Assembly (NCBI RefSeq): GCF_005484965.1
Contig: NZ_CP034036.1
Location: forward strand, 186,001 to 250,000
DNA length: 64,000 bases
Direction: 5' to 3'
Origin: Brenneria nigrifluens DSM 30175 = ATCC 13028
Lineage (GTDB): Bacteria > Pseudomonadota > Gammaproteobacteria > Enterobacterales > Enterobacteriaceae
The notes beneath the pieces were generated by a model, which was not told where the DNA came from, searched no databases, and was given only the letters and a program-made list of their open reading frames with translations. Numbering within the stretch: the first letter of the stretch is position 1; every line of letters starts with the position of its first letter. The position numbers and the translations under genes are program-made. This document shows positions 15,547 to 24,377 of this stretch, one piece after another.

Positions 15547-16370
15547 TATTTTAGCTTTTTCTTTAAAAAAGACTGATGGAGCTTATCGAAGCATGTTTTT
15601 TTATTATTTTCTTTCAAAGCGAGAAGGTCTAAATATTTTATAAATGAATAGAATCTTTCTTTCATATAATTCTCATAAATTTTCTGATTCCTGTACACAA
15701 ACTCTCTATAGGCAAGATGAAATGGATAACTTTTACTTACTCTATATGAGCTATTACGATCGTGATGCATAACATATGTCAGTTTAGGAAGGCGGATTCC
15801 TTTTCCATACTTGTCTGCTAGTCTTAACCATAAATCCCAATCTTCAATTGTGCGGCATTTTTCATCGAATCCGCCAACAGCTCTCATTCGCTCTGTCTTT
15901 GTGAAAATCTGGTTGGATGCTATGTTATTAAATAACAACTCAGAGGTTTCTATTTTTTCGATATTGTTGTTATCTGGGTAATATGAGCATTCTTTATCTT
16001 CATAAGATTCAATGAAATTACAATAAACAAAAGAAAAATCCTCATTCCAGTTTGTAATGAAATATGAGATTCTATCTGTTGTGAATTCGTCATCATCATC
16101 AAGACCTGTTATATACTCTCCTCTTGCACTGAATATACCTAAGTTTCTTGCTGCTGAAGGCCCATTATTTTTATCTGTTCTTAAGTACTTTATTCTTGAA
16201 TCTTCGCTGGCTAATTTTTTCACAACATCTAGTGTGTTATCATTTGAGCAGTCATCGCATATGATAATTTCTATATTCTTATAATCTTGGTTGATAACAG
16301 AATTAATCGCTCTGCTTAATTTTGGAGCTCTATTATATGTTGATATGTATATAGACACGAGTGGACACAT
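15528..16370 (-). CDS. Glycosyltransferase family 2
   Basis: A 280-residue GT2 (GT-A fold) enzyme, probably cytoplasmic and adding a sugar to the LPS outer core. The start VSIYISTYNRAPKLSRAI and the nucleotide-sugar region CDDCSNDNT, with the DXD-type LDDDDEF (Asp91-Asp94), are intact, as is the acceptor-side motif EDWDLWLRLADKYG. It is the last gene of the minus-strand core operon and is separated from the previous gene by 450 bases containing a relic. Its C-terminal residues (KYKNIKI) are encoded by the 8-bp repeat array. Substrate unknown. Strongly AT-rich. Confidence 0.82.
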   Translation of the reverse strand: MCPLVSIYISTYNRAPKLSRAINSVINQDYKNIEIIICDDCSNDNTLDVVKKLASEDSRIKYLRTDKNNGPSAARNLGIFSARGEYITGLDDDDEFTTDRISYFITNWNEDFSFVYCNFIESYEDKECSYYPDNNNIEKIETSELLFNNIASNQIFTKTERMRAVGGFDEKCRTIEDWDLWLRLADKYGKGIRLPKLTYVMHHDRNSSYRVSKSYPFHLAYREFVYRNQKIYENYMKERFYSFIKYLDLLALKENNKKTCFDKLHQSFLKKKLKYKNIKI

Positions 16371-16823
16371 AACTAATGTTCCTTATGCAGTAATATAATT
16401 CTCTATTAATATGTCTTATAATATTTATTTTAAAAGGGAGTCATGATAGGGGTGTTATATAATATCATATCACTTTATCTGCTATTTTTCTCATATTCCT
16501 TTTATCCAAGATATCATAACATGATATTTCAACCGAGTTTTTCGGTGAGACTTGCTACTCAATTTTTATTTGTTCGATGAGACTAAAACAACGGCCTGTC
16601 CTGTATAACTGAGGGCTGCTAAATAGTATCAAGCCGTTTAACAGATCGCATAATCAACTCTACCCATTCACGTTTATTTTTGAAAATTGCACCAATAGCC
16701 AGCCGAATACTCTTGCTGGGTGTCAGTTTGTGAACCATAAATAAACTCTAAAGTGTAAGGTGCTGTATCAAAGAATGAGCATGTCATTTTTTTTGATATG
16801 GATTAAATAACTTTCCTTTATTT
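16371..16823. other. AT-rich gap with a glycosyltransferase-like relic
   Basis: About 450 bases separate the two GT2 genes within the core operon. The only coding trace is the 39-codon frame at 16619-16738 listed separately. The rest is AT-rich and holds no other frame I can support. Confidence 0.5.
16619..16738 (-). pseudogene. Short relic, perhaps end of a lost core glycosyltransferase
   Basis: A 39-codon frame (MVHKLTPSKSIRLAIGAIFK..., ending SVKRLDTI) with an in-frame stop just upstream of its ATG. Composition and position suggest the C-terminal end of a deleted LPS core gene, but I cannot assign it to a family. It could also be a chance frame. Confidence 0.35.
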
Positions 16824-17720
16824 CTAATAATCGAGCTGATCGGTTGGTTTTATATTTTTATCAATTTCGAATTCTGATCTCGGGTGCCGACCTGCAAACA
16901 CGCATTTTAATATCTTCATCGCACTGGAATAACTGCATCTTGCCTCAAAGATGAATTTAATTGCATGGAAATAATTTTTTATTATGCTGCTCTTGTTTTT
17001 CCATATGATTCTTCTTAATACCAGAGCATAACCATGTTCCAGTTTTGAGGACTCTTTCATCAACCTGAATTCGCCATGCCCGGAGAGGTTGTGTAATATT
17101 TTTCCGATGCATTTACCTTTGATAAAATCAAAGTGTTTTAAATTTATAAGAAAACTTTGGTCGGCCAAATAGAATGCAAATCTTTCATCAAAAATAAACC
17201 CAAACTGTTTTATTGCTTTCTGGCACAATGAGGATGATATTGATAAACCTGAGCCACAGGTCAATATGCTATTAGCATTGAAGTCGCCTGGAGGTACTTG
17301 TTTTTTTGATGGATAGTAAATTGGACCGTCAAGCTGGTTATTATCATTCTCAAGGTAGACTTCGGGACATATCAGTTCATAGTCCTTATTGGTATATATA
17401 TTAGAAAAAAAATCAGGCGCTATACTGGTGTCTTGATCGAGAACAACAAAGAAGTCATGTTTTTTTTCCGAAAAGAAATGATTATAGATCTTGCTGAGGG
17501 ATATGTTTCGGATGTCCTGGTAGACAGATGATGATATGCCATATTGGCGGCATTTTTCCATGTAGTTATTTATATCATCTTGCTCTAGAAACTCGGGGCC
17601 ATTGTTCCATATGGTAATCGTTAAGTTAATATGGGATAAATCTGCCTGAAATATTGCTTTAATGGTATCAGATTGTACAATTCGAGATTTGTATATAACA
17701 ACGATAGCATTTATAAACAT
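16824..17720 (-). CDS. Glycosyltransferase family 2 (rhamnosyltransferase-like)
   Basis: A 298-residue GT2 protein. The N-terminus INAIVVIYKSRI and the motif VVLDQDTSIAPDFF (DxD, Asp95 and Asp97) are like those of RfbF/WbbL-type rhamnosyltransferases; GFIFDERFAFYLADQSFLI matches the D..F....D.D.. acceptor motif of that group. It likely adds an outer-core sugar. It lies 48 bases after the O-fucosyltransferase-like gene in the same operon. The acceptor and sugar are not known. Confidence 0.8.
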   Translation of the reverse strand: MFINAIVVIYKSRIVQSDTIKAIFQADLSHINLTITIWNNGPEFLEQDDINNYMEKCRQYGISSSVYQDIRNISLSKIYNHFFSEKKHDFFVVLDQDTSIAPDFFSNIYTNKDYELICPEVYLENDNNQLDGPIYYPSKKQVPPGDFNANSILTCGSGLSISSSLCQKAIKQFGFIFDERFAFYLADQSFLINLKHFDFIKGKCIGKILHNLSGHGEFRLMKESSKLEHGYALVLRRIIWKNKSSIIKNYFHAIKFIFEARCSYSSAMKILKCVFAGRHPRSEFEIDKNIKPTDQLDY

Positions 17721-17768
17721 ATTAATATCTTTTTTAGTTATTACTGGTTCTTTAGTGGAGGTAGTTTG

Positions 17769-18737
17769 TTAGCGGATTTTATTCACTGAGGGGATGATTT
17801 TTTTATCCAGAACTAATAGGTCTCCAGGGATATTATATAGATATCTGTGATTTTGATCTGACAAACCACGACACACTCTGGTAATACTCGATAGTAAAGT
17901 AAACGTTGATATATTAGTTCCAATAAAAATATCTTTATGCACTGCAATTTCAAAATCAACCACTGAAGCTTCCAGCGAATTCTTTGGATGCATCGCTTCT
18001 CCCGCAGAGGATTTTTTTTCTTTCAAACGGAATGAGAACTCTTCCTGTGCCAGATTCACTATTTCCTCAAAAGAGCAAGTAATCGCGCTTTTATCATAAG
18101 TAACATACATTGTACCGATGTCTGGTAACGTGTTTTTTATCTTGATGAAAATGTTTCTGCATCGCTCCAGTGGTGATGACGCCACGGTAGAGGACTTATT
18201 TTTCCAGGAGTCTTCTATACCCAACGGCCAGTCACTTTCAATTCTTAACTGACATACGGCATCGTAGGGTTCCGACTGTGCGATAAAATAATTAATTTTC
18301 TTTTCCATCTCGGCAGACGGGATTAAATATTTAAAAAAGTCTATAATTAGTTCTCTATATTTATAATCTTCATTATCAATGAATTCATTGATAATGGCTT
18401 CCCCTTTGAAAAAAAGATCGCTCGGGTTGCATCGCTTTGATACAAAACGGAAAAGGTGATAGTTCCTGACTTTTACATTATATTTTCTCAGAAAAGTGAA
18501 AAATGAATCACGGTCAAAAATATCAAATATAGGGATGTTGCGTTGAAAATTTTTGTAAATTAAAGAATAGTATATTTTTTTTGATAAAGTGGAAGTGTCT
18601 TTTTTGGCAAGAAAATTTATGAAATGAGGTAAAGTAATAGAAGATTGCTGTTCAATGGCTTCTATAATCAATGCCAGAAGAATCATCTTTTGATTGTTTA
18701 GTCCACCCCCTGTTCTTTTAAGAAACAACGTGGTCAT
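17769..18737 (-). CDS. O-fucosyltransferase-like protein of the LPS core operon
   Basis: A 322-residue protein that I relate to the GDP-fucose O-fucosyltransferase superfamily (PF10250-like). Three motifs support this: GGGLNNQKM at residues 10-18 (the GGxNNQ loop), QLRIESDWPLG at 163-173 (the HxRxExD region with the key Arg165) and DFEIAVHKDIFIGTNISTF at 261-279 (the D...VF.GTN motif), followed by Arg287. No signal peptide is seen, so it would act in the cytoplasm on LPS core, unlike eukaryotic secretory members. Donor and acceptor are unknown. Confidence 0.6.
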   Translation of the reverse strand: MTTLFLKRTGGGLNNQKMILLALIIEAIEQQSSITLPHFINFLAKKDTSTLSKKIYYSLIYKNFQRNIPIFDIFDRDSFFTFLRKYNVKVRNYHLFRFVSKRCNPSDLFFKGEAIINEFIDNEDYKYRELIIDFFKYLIPSAEMEKKINYFIAQSEPYDAVCQLRIESDWPLGIEDSWKNKSSTVASSPLERCRNIFIKIKNTLPDIGTMYVTYDKSAITCSFEEIVNLAQEEFSFRLKEKKSSAGEAMHPKNSLEASVVDFEIAVHKDIFIGTNISTFTLLSSITRVCRGLSDQNHRYLYNIPGDLLVLDKKIIPSVNKIR

Positions 18738-18779
18738 AAGTATTTCTCCATTATGCGATCTTGGATCCTGGGTAAAAAA

Positions 18780-19805
18780 TTAATGTATTGTTTTCTTTAT
18801 TAAATATTTAATGAAATAAAAAATCCCATAACGTTTTTTCCCTTGATAAAAATAATGTTTGGAGCAATATTTAAAATTGCTGACGGTTATCGGTTTTATC
18901 AGGGGTTCGTCCCGCCAGGGAGAGTGTTTTTTGGCTTGCATAAAATAATGTGTGCTGGGATAGGCTGCGGCCCACTCATGCCACGGCTTTGTCGGTCCGA
19001 TATAATGGATGAATATAGTGCTGTTTTTTATTCTAGAAGAGTAGCTTTTTTCTTTATTTTTTGTTAATTCATAGTTAATACTAAACTGTTGGTTGTAATC
19101 CTCGCTCAGGAAAATCGTTTTCCCAACGAAGAGCAAATTTAATATATCTTGATCCAGGTAAGATATCTTTTTCCTGATATCATCTCTGGATAGTAAATTC
19201 ATAGCATTTTCACTAATGTTTTCTCTGTTCCATTGGATCAGGTTTATGAGCAAGAATCCAGCATTAAAATAACCCGATTTTATTCTCTCATCACCTAAAG
19301 CTAAAGATCTTTCACTCCACCATTGGCTGTCTCTTTCTGCGACAACCGCTGAAAAATTGGTATCTAGCGGATAGTTACTTAATGCACTTAAACTTCCTTT
19401 ACAGACTATGTCCGCGTCAAGGTAGAGTATCCTTGTTATATCAGGATAAAGATAATCAGCAATAATAAATCTAAAGTAGGTTGCATAAGACCAGTTTTTA
19501 GTACTAGGTAATTTTTTTAATTCATCACAGTTAACAATATATATTATAATTTCGGTATTGTAATTTTTTGCTAGTTCTTTAAATTTTTCAACATTATCAT
19601 CTTCAAAATAATCAGTAAAAACATGAAAAACGAAATTCATGTTTTTATTGTTGAGCAATATTGAGGCGATAGATATGGCACAACCAAAAAGAAAGTTTTT
19701 ATCAATTCCATATGCAATATTTAATACAGGAGATTCATCTTCTTTATTATATGATTCATTAAGATTAATCTTTTTTAAAATAACATCTTTTCTATTAAAA
19801 TACAT
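18780..19805 (-). CDS. Glycosyltransferase family 8, LPS core hexosyltransferase
   Basis: A 341-residue GT8 retaining enzyme like WaaO/WaaR/WaaJ, which add glucose or galactose to the outer core from UDP-sugars. It shows LNIAYGIDKNFLFGCAISI, the metal-binding ILYLDADIVCKG (Asp130 and Asp132), SGYFNAGFLLINL, LDQDILN and the C-terminal HYIGPTKPWH with a WaaJ/WaaR-type tail. It follows waaP by 63 bases in the JUMPstart operon. Which sugar it adds cannot be decided from sequence. Confidence 0.85.
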   Translation of the reverse strand: MYFNRKDVILKKINLNESYNKEDESPVLNIAYGIDKNFLFGCAISIASILLNNKNMNFVFHVFTDYFEDDNVEKFKELAKNYNTEIIIYIVNCDELKKLPSTKNWSYATYFRFIIADYLYPDITRILYLDADIVCKGSLSALSNYPLDTNFSAVVAERDSQWWSERSLALGDERIKSGYFNAGFLLINLIQWNRENISENAMNLLSRDDIRKKISYLDQDILNLLFVGKTIFLSEDYNQQFSINYELTKNKEKSYSSRIKNSTIFIHYIGPTKPWHEWAAAYPSTHYFMQAKKHSPWRDEPLIKPITVSNFKYCSKHYFYQGKKRYGIFYFIKYLIKKTIH

Positions 19806-19868
19806 GATGTTCTCGTGAAATTATTAATTAGATAAAGTTACTGCTCGCATTATTTATGGTGTGGAAGA

Positions 19869-20666
19869 TTATAATAATTTTCTTTGGGTTCTTATTTTTA
19901 TCTTCTCTGCTTTAATTTTTGCTTCACCGAGCAGGGCTTTTTCACTTTCCAGTATCTTGTTTAGCGGCTGATTAAAATAAACTTGCAGAAAATAAAAAAT
20001 ATCCAATTGCGTCAACCCAATATCAAGCGATGAAAAATACAGACCGATCAGGTCTTTATTTCGCCAGCGGGTAGGGACGCTTTTCCTTATTTGCGCGCGG
20101 TGCAAATCAATTACCGATATTTTCAGTTCGTCGCTGCCCGGCGTATAGGGCAGGTGAAGCAAGAAATGGCAGATATAGCAATCCCGGTGGTTAACGCCGC
20201 CGGCGTGCATCTTGCGCACCATCTCCGCCACCCGGCGGATAATCGCTCTTTTTTCCCGCAACAGCGGGCGGCGGCGCGGCCACTCGGCGCAGTAGTCTTC
20301 CAGGCTGATCGCCGGGTTAAGATCTTCCGTAATAATAAAAGAGTGGCGACGCAACGGGTTTAATCCGCGCTGACCAAAGCCCACGCCGCGCATGGTGTCC
20401 ACGCCCACCTCAGCCAGACGGTGGATGGCATGCCACTCGCGGTCGGCGCCTAATACCGGCAGCCTGAGCGAAATCAGGTTTTTAAGCGCTTCTTTCAGCG
20501 TGGTGCCGCGGTGTATTTTGATAAAATACGACCGGTCGCCCAGGGTGAAACGCAGGGTGCGTCGGCTTTCAAGCGCCCGAAATATATCGCCGTCGAGTTT
20601 GTCGACTTCTTTAAAGGGATCTTTATCTTTCCATAAAGAAGCGAAAGGTGGTTTTAATTCAATCAT
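19869..20666 (-). CDS. waaP: LPS core heptose I kinase
   Basis: WaaP phosphorylates heptose I of the inner core, strengthening the outer membrane. With the start at 20666 the protein has 265 residues, as in E. coli, and the catalytic NHRDCYICH Asp is residue 162, the E. coli number. An ATG at 20675, immediately after the waaG stop, would add three residues and is also possible. The kinase features HSFIITEDL and ISVIDLHRAQI are intact. Third gene of waaQGP. Confidence 0.95.
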   Translation of the reverse strand: MIELKPPFASLWKDKDPFKEVDKLDGDIFRALESRRTLRFTLGDRSYFIKIHRGTTLKEALKNLISLRLPVLGADREWHAIHRLAEVGVDTMRGVGFGQRGLNPLRRHSFIITEDLNPAISLEDYCAEWPRRRPLLREKRAIIRRVAEMVRKMHAGGVNHRDCYICHFLLHLPYTPGSDELKISVIDLHRAQIRKSVPTRWRNKDLIGLYFSSLDIGLTQLDIFYFLQVYFNQPLNKILESEKALLGEAKIKAEKIKIRTQRKLL

Positions 20667-20675
20667 GCTGCTCAT

Positions 20676-21797
20676 TTATTTATGGCCGCCTGAAATCAGC
20701 ATGGCTGCTTTTTCCGGCAAACTGTATAAATCTTCGCTATCGGCGAAATGGCGGGCATTATGCGCCCAGTTTCGTAAGCTGTCCGGCTGGCTCAGCGCGT
20801 CCCGCAAGGCGTCGTTCAGGGCGTCCTGACGGTACGGCGCGGGGATGACGCGCCCCGCCTGCGCCTTGTCGATATAGAAAGCATAGCCGCACACCTCGGT
20901 AACCATCACCGGTAATCCGGCGGTAATCGCTTCCAGCAGTACGATGCCGGCGGCTTCCTGATAAGCCGGATGCATCAGCAGATCGGCGGCGGCCATAAAG
21001 TCCGCGATATCATCGCGTCCGGAGAAAAAGCGTACATTTTCCCCAATGCCCGACTGGGCGGCCAGCGACCGGTAGCGCTCGGGTTTATCCTGTCCGACGA
21101 CCAGGAACACCACGCGCCGGCGGAGTTCGTCCGGCAGGCTGGCGATGGCCCGGATGCTGCGCTCCACGCCTTTGCGTTTGAAATCGGAACCGACCTGAAG
21201 CAGGACGACGGCGTTTTCGTCAATGCCTTGCGCGCGGCGGAAGGTCTGGCGGGCGTCGGGCGCCCGGCGATCGTATTTGCGATCGAGAGCGATGCCCGGC
21301 GGCAGAATAAAGAAGCGTTCGTCCTGCGTGGCGTAATGTTTTTTGAAATCCGCAATCTGGCGCTGAGTCAGCATCAGCATTTTGGTATGGCCGGCGCGTT
21401 CGAATACCGCTTGCTCAAACGCGGCGTAGTGGCGGTAGCGCGGCGTCAGGCGGTAGAGCCACCCCTTTTCCTGCGCCACTTTTTCCGCGTAGCACACGTC
21501 GGCCGCATAGTAGAAATCCAGCCCCGGCATTTTATTAAAGCCCACCACGCGATCGACCGGATGCTGCTGCAAATGGCGCCGCACCCACTCGGCATAGCGG
21601 CGGTTGCGGGTATGGTTGCTGATGCCGGATACGGGCACCAGAATAATCTCCAGGTTATCCGGTTTTTCACCTTGCCATGACAAAACATAAACGCGGACGC
21701 GGTGCCCCTGCGTGACGCAGGCCTGGGCAATACTGTAAAAGTCGCGCTGTAGTCCGCCGAAAGGAAAATACTTATACAGGCAGATGGCAATATTCAT
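20676..21797 (-). CDS. waaG: LPS glucosyltransferase I
   Basis: WaaG (GT4, GT-B fold) adds the first outer-core glucose to heptose II. The 373-residue protein has the N-terminal CLYKYFPFGGLQRDFYSIA segment, the donor-site motif DFKRKGVERSIRAIA and the EX7E-type HPAYQEAAGIVLLEAITAG. It overlaps waaQ by 4 bases and abuts waaP. Length is normal. Confidence 0.95.
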   Translation of the reverse strand: MNIAICLYKYFPFGGLQRDFYSIAQACVTQGHRVRVYVLSWQGEKPDNLEIILVPVSGISNHTRNRRYAEWVRRHLQQHPVDRVVGFNKMPGLDFYYAADVCYAEKVAQEKGWLYRLTPRYRHYAAFEQAVFERAGHTKMLMLTQRQIADFKKHYATQDERFFILPPGIALDRKYDRRAPDARQTFRRAQGIDENAVVLLQVGSDFKRKGVERSIRAIASLPDELRRRVVFLVVGQDKPERYRSLAAQSGIGENVRFFSGRDDIADFMAAADLLMHPAYQEAAGIVLLEAITAGLPVMVTEVCGYAFYIDKAQAGRVIPAPYRQDALNDALRDALSQPDSLRNWAHNARHFADSEDLYSLPEKAAMLISGGHK

Positions 21798-22876
21798 GGC
21801 GATTCCTTTATTTCCTGCTGGCCGCCGCGGTCGGCAACCAGGCTTTCCGCCGCCTGAATCACGTCCTGAGCGGGGATGCAGGAGAGGTACTTGCGGCTTC
21901 TGTCGAGATGCCGCCGCTCCGGCATGGCCTGATAATCTCCCGCCCAGATAACGATGCTGTTATCCGACCAGGGCCGCCATTTCTTATGGTCGGTAGGACC
22001 AAACAGGCACACGGCGGGGGTGTTTAACGCCGCCGCCATATGCATCGGCGCCGAATCCACGCCGATATAAAGCACCGCTTTGTCGATTAACGCGGCCAGT
22101 TCCAGGAAGCTGGTTTTGCCGGCGAGAGTGATATCCGGCTTATGTCCGCATCGGGCGTGAATGTCGCGCACCATGTCGAGATCGTCCGACGACGGGCCGC
22201 AGGTCAGTACGACTTCCCATCCCTTTTGTTTCAGATGATCAATAACCTGGGCAAACTTATCGTTATCCCAGCATTTGAACAGCTGCCTGGCCGTCGGCTG
22301 AATCACCACGTAGGGCTGATCCAGCAGCTGCGGATGCGCGGCGAAAATGCGCTCCGCCTCTTCAGCTCCGTAAGCAAGGGTCATGCATTCTTTCCGCTGT
22401 GCCGCCGGCAGGCCCAACGGCGCCAGCATCGAGCGATTTTGCTCGATAATATGCTCGCCCTGCGGGCGTACGCATTCGCTGAACAGCGAACGCCACCATC
22501 TCCCTTTCAGGCTATCGCCGCGGTCTAGGGCGATGCTGCGGCTTGCCAGCGATTTGATTAACAGCGCGACGGGCCATTGATCGGCCAGATTGACGATAAG
22601 ATCGTAATGGTTCCGCTTGAGCGTTTTTCGTATCGCAATGAACTCTTTTATTTTTTCCGGCAAACTCGCCGTTTTTCTTTTTAAGCCGTAGAGATGATGG
22701 ATATGCGGATTTTTCGACAGTATGGGGCGAGTGTCTTCGTACAGCAGAACATCGATCTTCGCAGCGGGATAATGGGCTTTCAGCGTGCTGATAAGCGGCG
22801 TGGTAAGCAGCATATCGCCGTGAAAACGCAGTTTCACAACCAGAATCCGATGATAGGGAAGGGCTTTTTGACTCAC
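21794..22876 (-). CDS. waaQ: LPS heptosyltransferase III
   Basis: WaaQ (GT9) adds the branching heptose III to heptose II from ADP-heptose. The 360-residue protein has ILVVKLRFHGDMLLTTPL at the start and the family motif VDSAPMHMAAALNTPAVCLF. It is the first gene after the JUMPstart/ops element and is coupled to waaG by a 4-base overlap. Confidence 0.94.
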   Translation of the reverse strand: MSQKALPYHRILVVKLRFHGDMLLTTPLISTLKAHYPAAKIDVLLYEDTRPILSKNPHIHHLYGLKRKTASLPEKIKEFIAIRKTLKRNHYDLIVNLADQWPVALLIKSLASRSIALDRGDSLKGRWWRSLFSECVRPQGEHIIEQNRSMLAPLGLPAAQRKECMTLAYGAEEAERIFAAHPQLLDQPYVVIQPTARQLFKCWDNDKFAQVIDHLKQKGWEVVLTCGPSSDDLDMVRDIHARCGHKPDITLAGKTSFLELAALIDKAVLYIGVDSAPMHMAAALNTPAVCLFGPTDHKKWRPWSDNSIVIWAGDYQAMPERRHLDRSRKYLSCIPAQDVIQAAESLVADRGGQQEIKESP

Positions 22877-22907
22877 TCGCTTTCCTTACTTTCCTTAAAT
22901 AACAGAA

Positions 22908-22944
22908 CGCTACCGCCCCTGGCTCAACAGCTACCAATGCACTG
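22908..22944 (-). promoter_or_regulatory. JUMPstart element with ops (RfaH recruitment site)
   Basis: On the minus strand the 37-bp element contains CAGTGCATTGGTAGCTGTTG and, further on, the ops octamer GGCGGTAG in GGGGCGGTAGCG (ops core at plus 22908-22917). It lies 31 bases before waaQ. RfaH binds the non-template ops DNA in paused RNA polymerase and prevents termination in long LPS operons. A possible -10 TAAAAT for this operon is at 22997-23002. rfaH itself is at 58633-59121. Confidence 0.93.
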
Positions 22945-23095
22945 CGGGTCATGCTCCGGATTATCACAAGGTTATTCGGCACGAGATCGACGTGCCATTT
23001 TAGCCGCTATGGTACTAAAAGCCGCTATGCTCTCACAGCGATAATTAAGATTATCCCCGTCATCTTGCATGGGTTCCGCCCGCTGATTTACGCCG

Positions 23096-24349
23096 CTAGC
23101 GTTGCAGCCATCTGCCGGTCAACGTGGTGCCGAGGCAGAAGGTCATAAGCCAGGCCATCAGCATATCGCGCGAATAGAGGATCACGTCGCTGAGCCCGTA
23201 CATTATCAGGGCAAAAAGGAGCGCGGCCGAGAGGTGGCTGCGTAGAATGAAAAACGAGAAATAGAGCAGCGCCGCGTATAGCATCACCAGGATCAGCGCG
23301 CCGGGCAAGCCTTTGAGTGAGAAAGCGTCGATCGCTTCGTTGTGCAGGTGGACGTTCAGGAAGATTACCGCGCCGCTTAGCTGAGGCTTTTGCTCCGCCA
23401 GTGCGCTAATACGCGCTGAACGCTGCTCGGCGGATTGCCCAAGCAGGGCTTTTTCCCCCGTCTCAATGCCGGATTGGTACATGGCGATGCGCGCGCCTAC
23501 CGATGTCTTGCTGTTATTCATGCTGTAACTGCGTATGTCGTTCAGCAGGTCATTGGTTCGTTTGTTAATCGTGTCGTGAAACAGCAGCGAACACAGCAGA
23601 ATGGTCATCACCGAACCCAGAAAGGCTTTGATAAGCAGTTTCTTATCATGGCGCACTTCGGATAGCAGGATCATGGCGCCGACGATCGGATAGACAAAAA
23701 TAGCCGCCCGCGTTTCCGTCAGAATGATCGCAATGGTCACCAGCAGGAAATGCGCCAGATAGAGATAATATTTATAGCGCGAGTTGATCGTTAACAGCGC
23801 CTGCGCGCTCAGCGCGCCGATAAAAGTGATGAAATAGGCGGCGCTGGTCGCCGGACCGAAAATCAGGCTTACCCGGTGTATACCGCTAAAGGCCGACTGA
23901 TAAAAGGCATAGCCCAGCGTCAGGGCGCAGATCGCCATAATGCAGGGGAACTGAAATCTTTGCTTCTCCCTGGCGATATGCAGCGTGGTCAGCAGGATAA
24001 ATGCCCCCAGAATGCAGGCGTGGGCGGAGGTTTGATAAGCGTCGTAAACCGCGGGAAAGGCGGTGTCCGGCTGATAGTATTGCTGGTGCCAGACCAGGTT
24101 GCTCAGGCCGAGAACCAGTAAACACAGCGGGATCGCCAGCAGCCGTTTGGCCGCCAGGATGGTTTTCAGGTGCGTCATGACGTAAAAAACCGCCAGCGAT
24201 CCCGTTAGGTAGAACACCCAGCCGGCGACGATGGTGCTGAACGGCATAATAGCTAACGTCAGTAAACAGCCGGGGAAAATAACGTTGGGGGCGAGGGCCG
24301 CGCTTATGCCGGACGATCTGGTCAGATCATAGTCTACATTATTGATCAT
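23096..24349 (-). CDS. waaL: O-antigen ligase
   Basis: A 417-residue polytopic inner-membrane protein with about 12 hydrophobic segments and a large periplasmic loop containing the Wzy_C-type HLHNEAIDAFSLKGLPGALI, which has the conserved His. WaaL ligates O-antigen (or other polysaccharide) to lipid A-core on the periplasmic side. It is the last gene of hldD-waaF-waaC-waaL, 28 bases after waaC. As usual for this family the sequence is variable, so the ligated polymer is unknown. Confidence 0.88.
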   Translation of the reverse strand: MINNVDYDLTRSSGISAALAPNVIFPGCLLTLAIMPFSTIVAGWVFYLTGSLAVFYVMTHLKTILAAKRLLAIPLCLLVLGLSNLVWHQQYYQPDTAFPAVYDAYQTSAHACILGAFILLTTLHIAREKQRFQFPCIMAICALTLGYAFYQSAFSGIHRVSLIFGPATSAAYFITFIGALSAQALLTINSRYKYYLYLAHFLLVTIAIILTETRAAIFVYPIVGAMILLSEVRHDKKLLIKAFLGSVMTILLCSLLFHDTINKRTNDLLNDIRSYSMNNSKTSVGARIAMYQSGIETGEKALLGQSAEQRSARISALAEQKPQLSGAVIFLNVHLHNEAIDAFSLKGLPGALILVMLYAALLYFSFFILRSHLSAALLFALIMYGLSDVILYSRDMLMAWLMTFCLGTTLTGRWLQR

Positions 24350-24377
24350 CTATTTATTCAACAAGGGGAGAGCGGAA

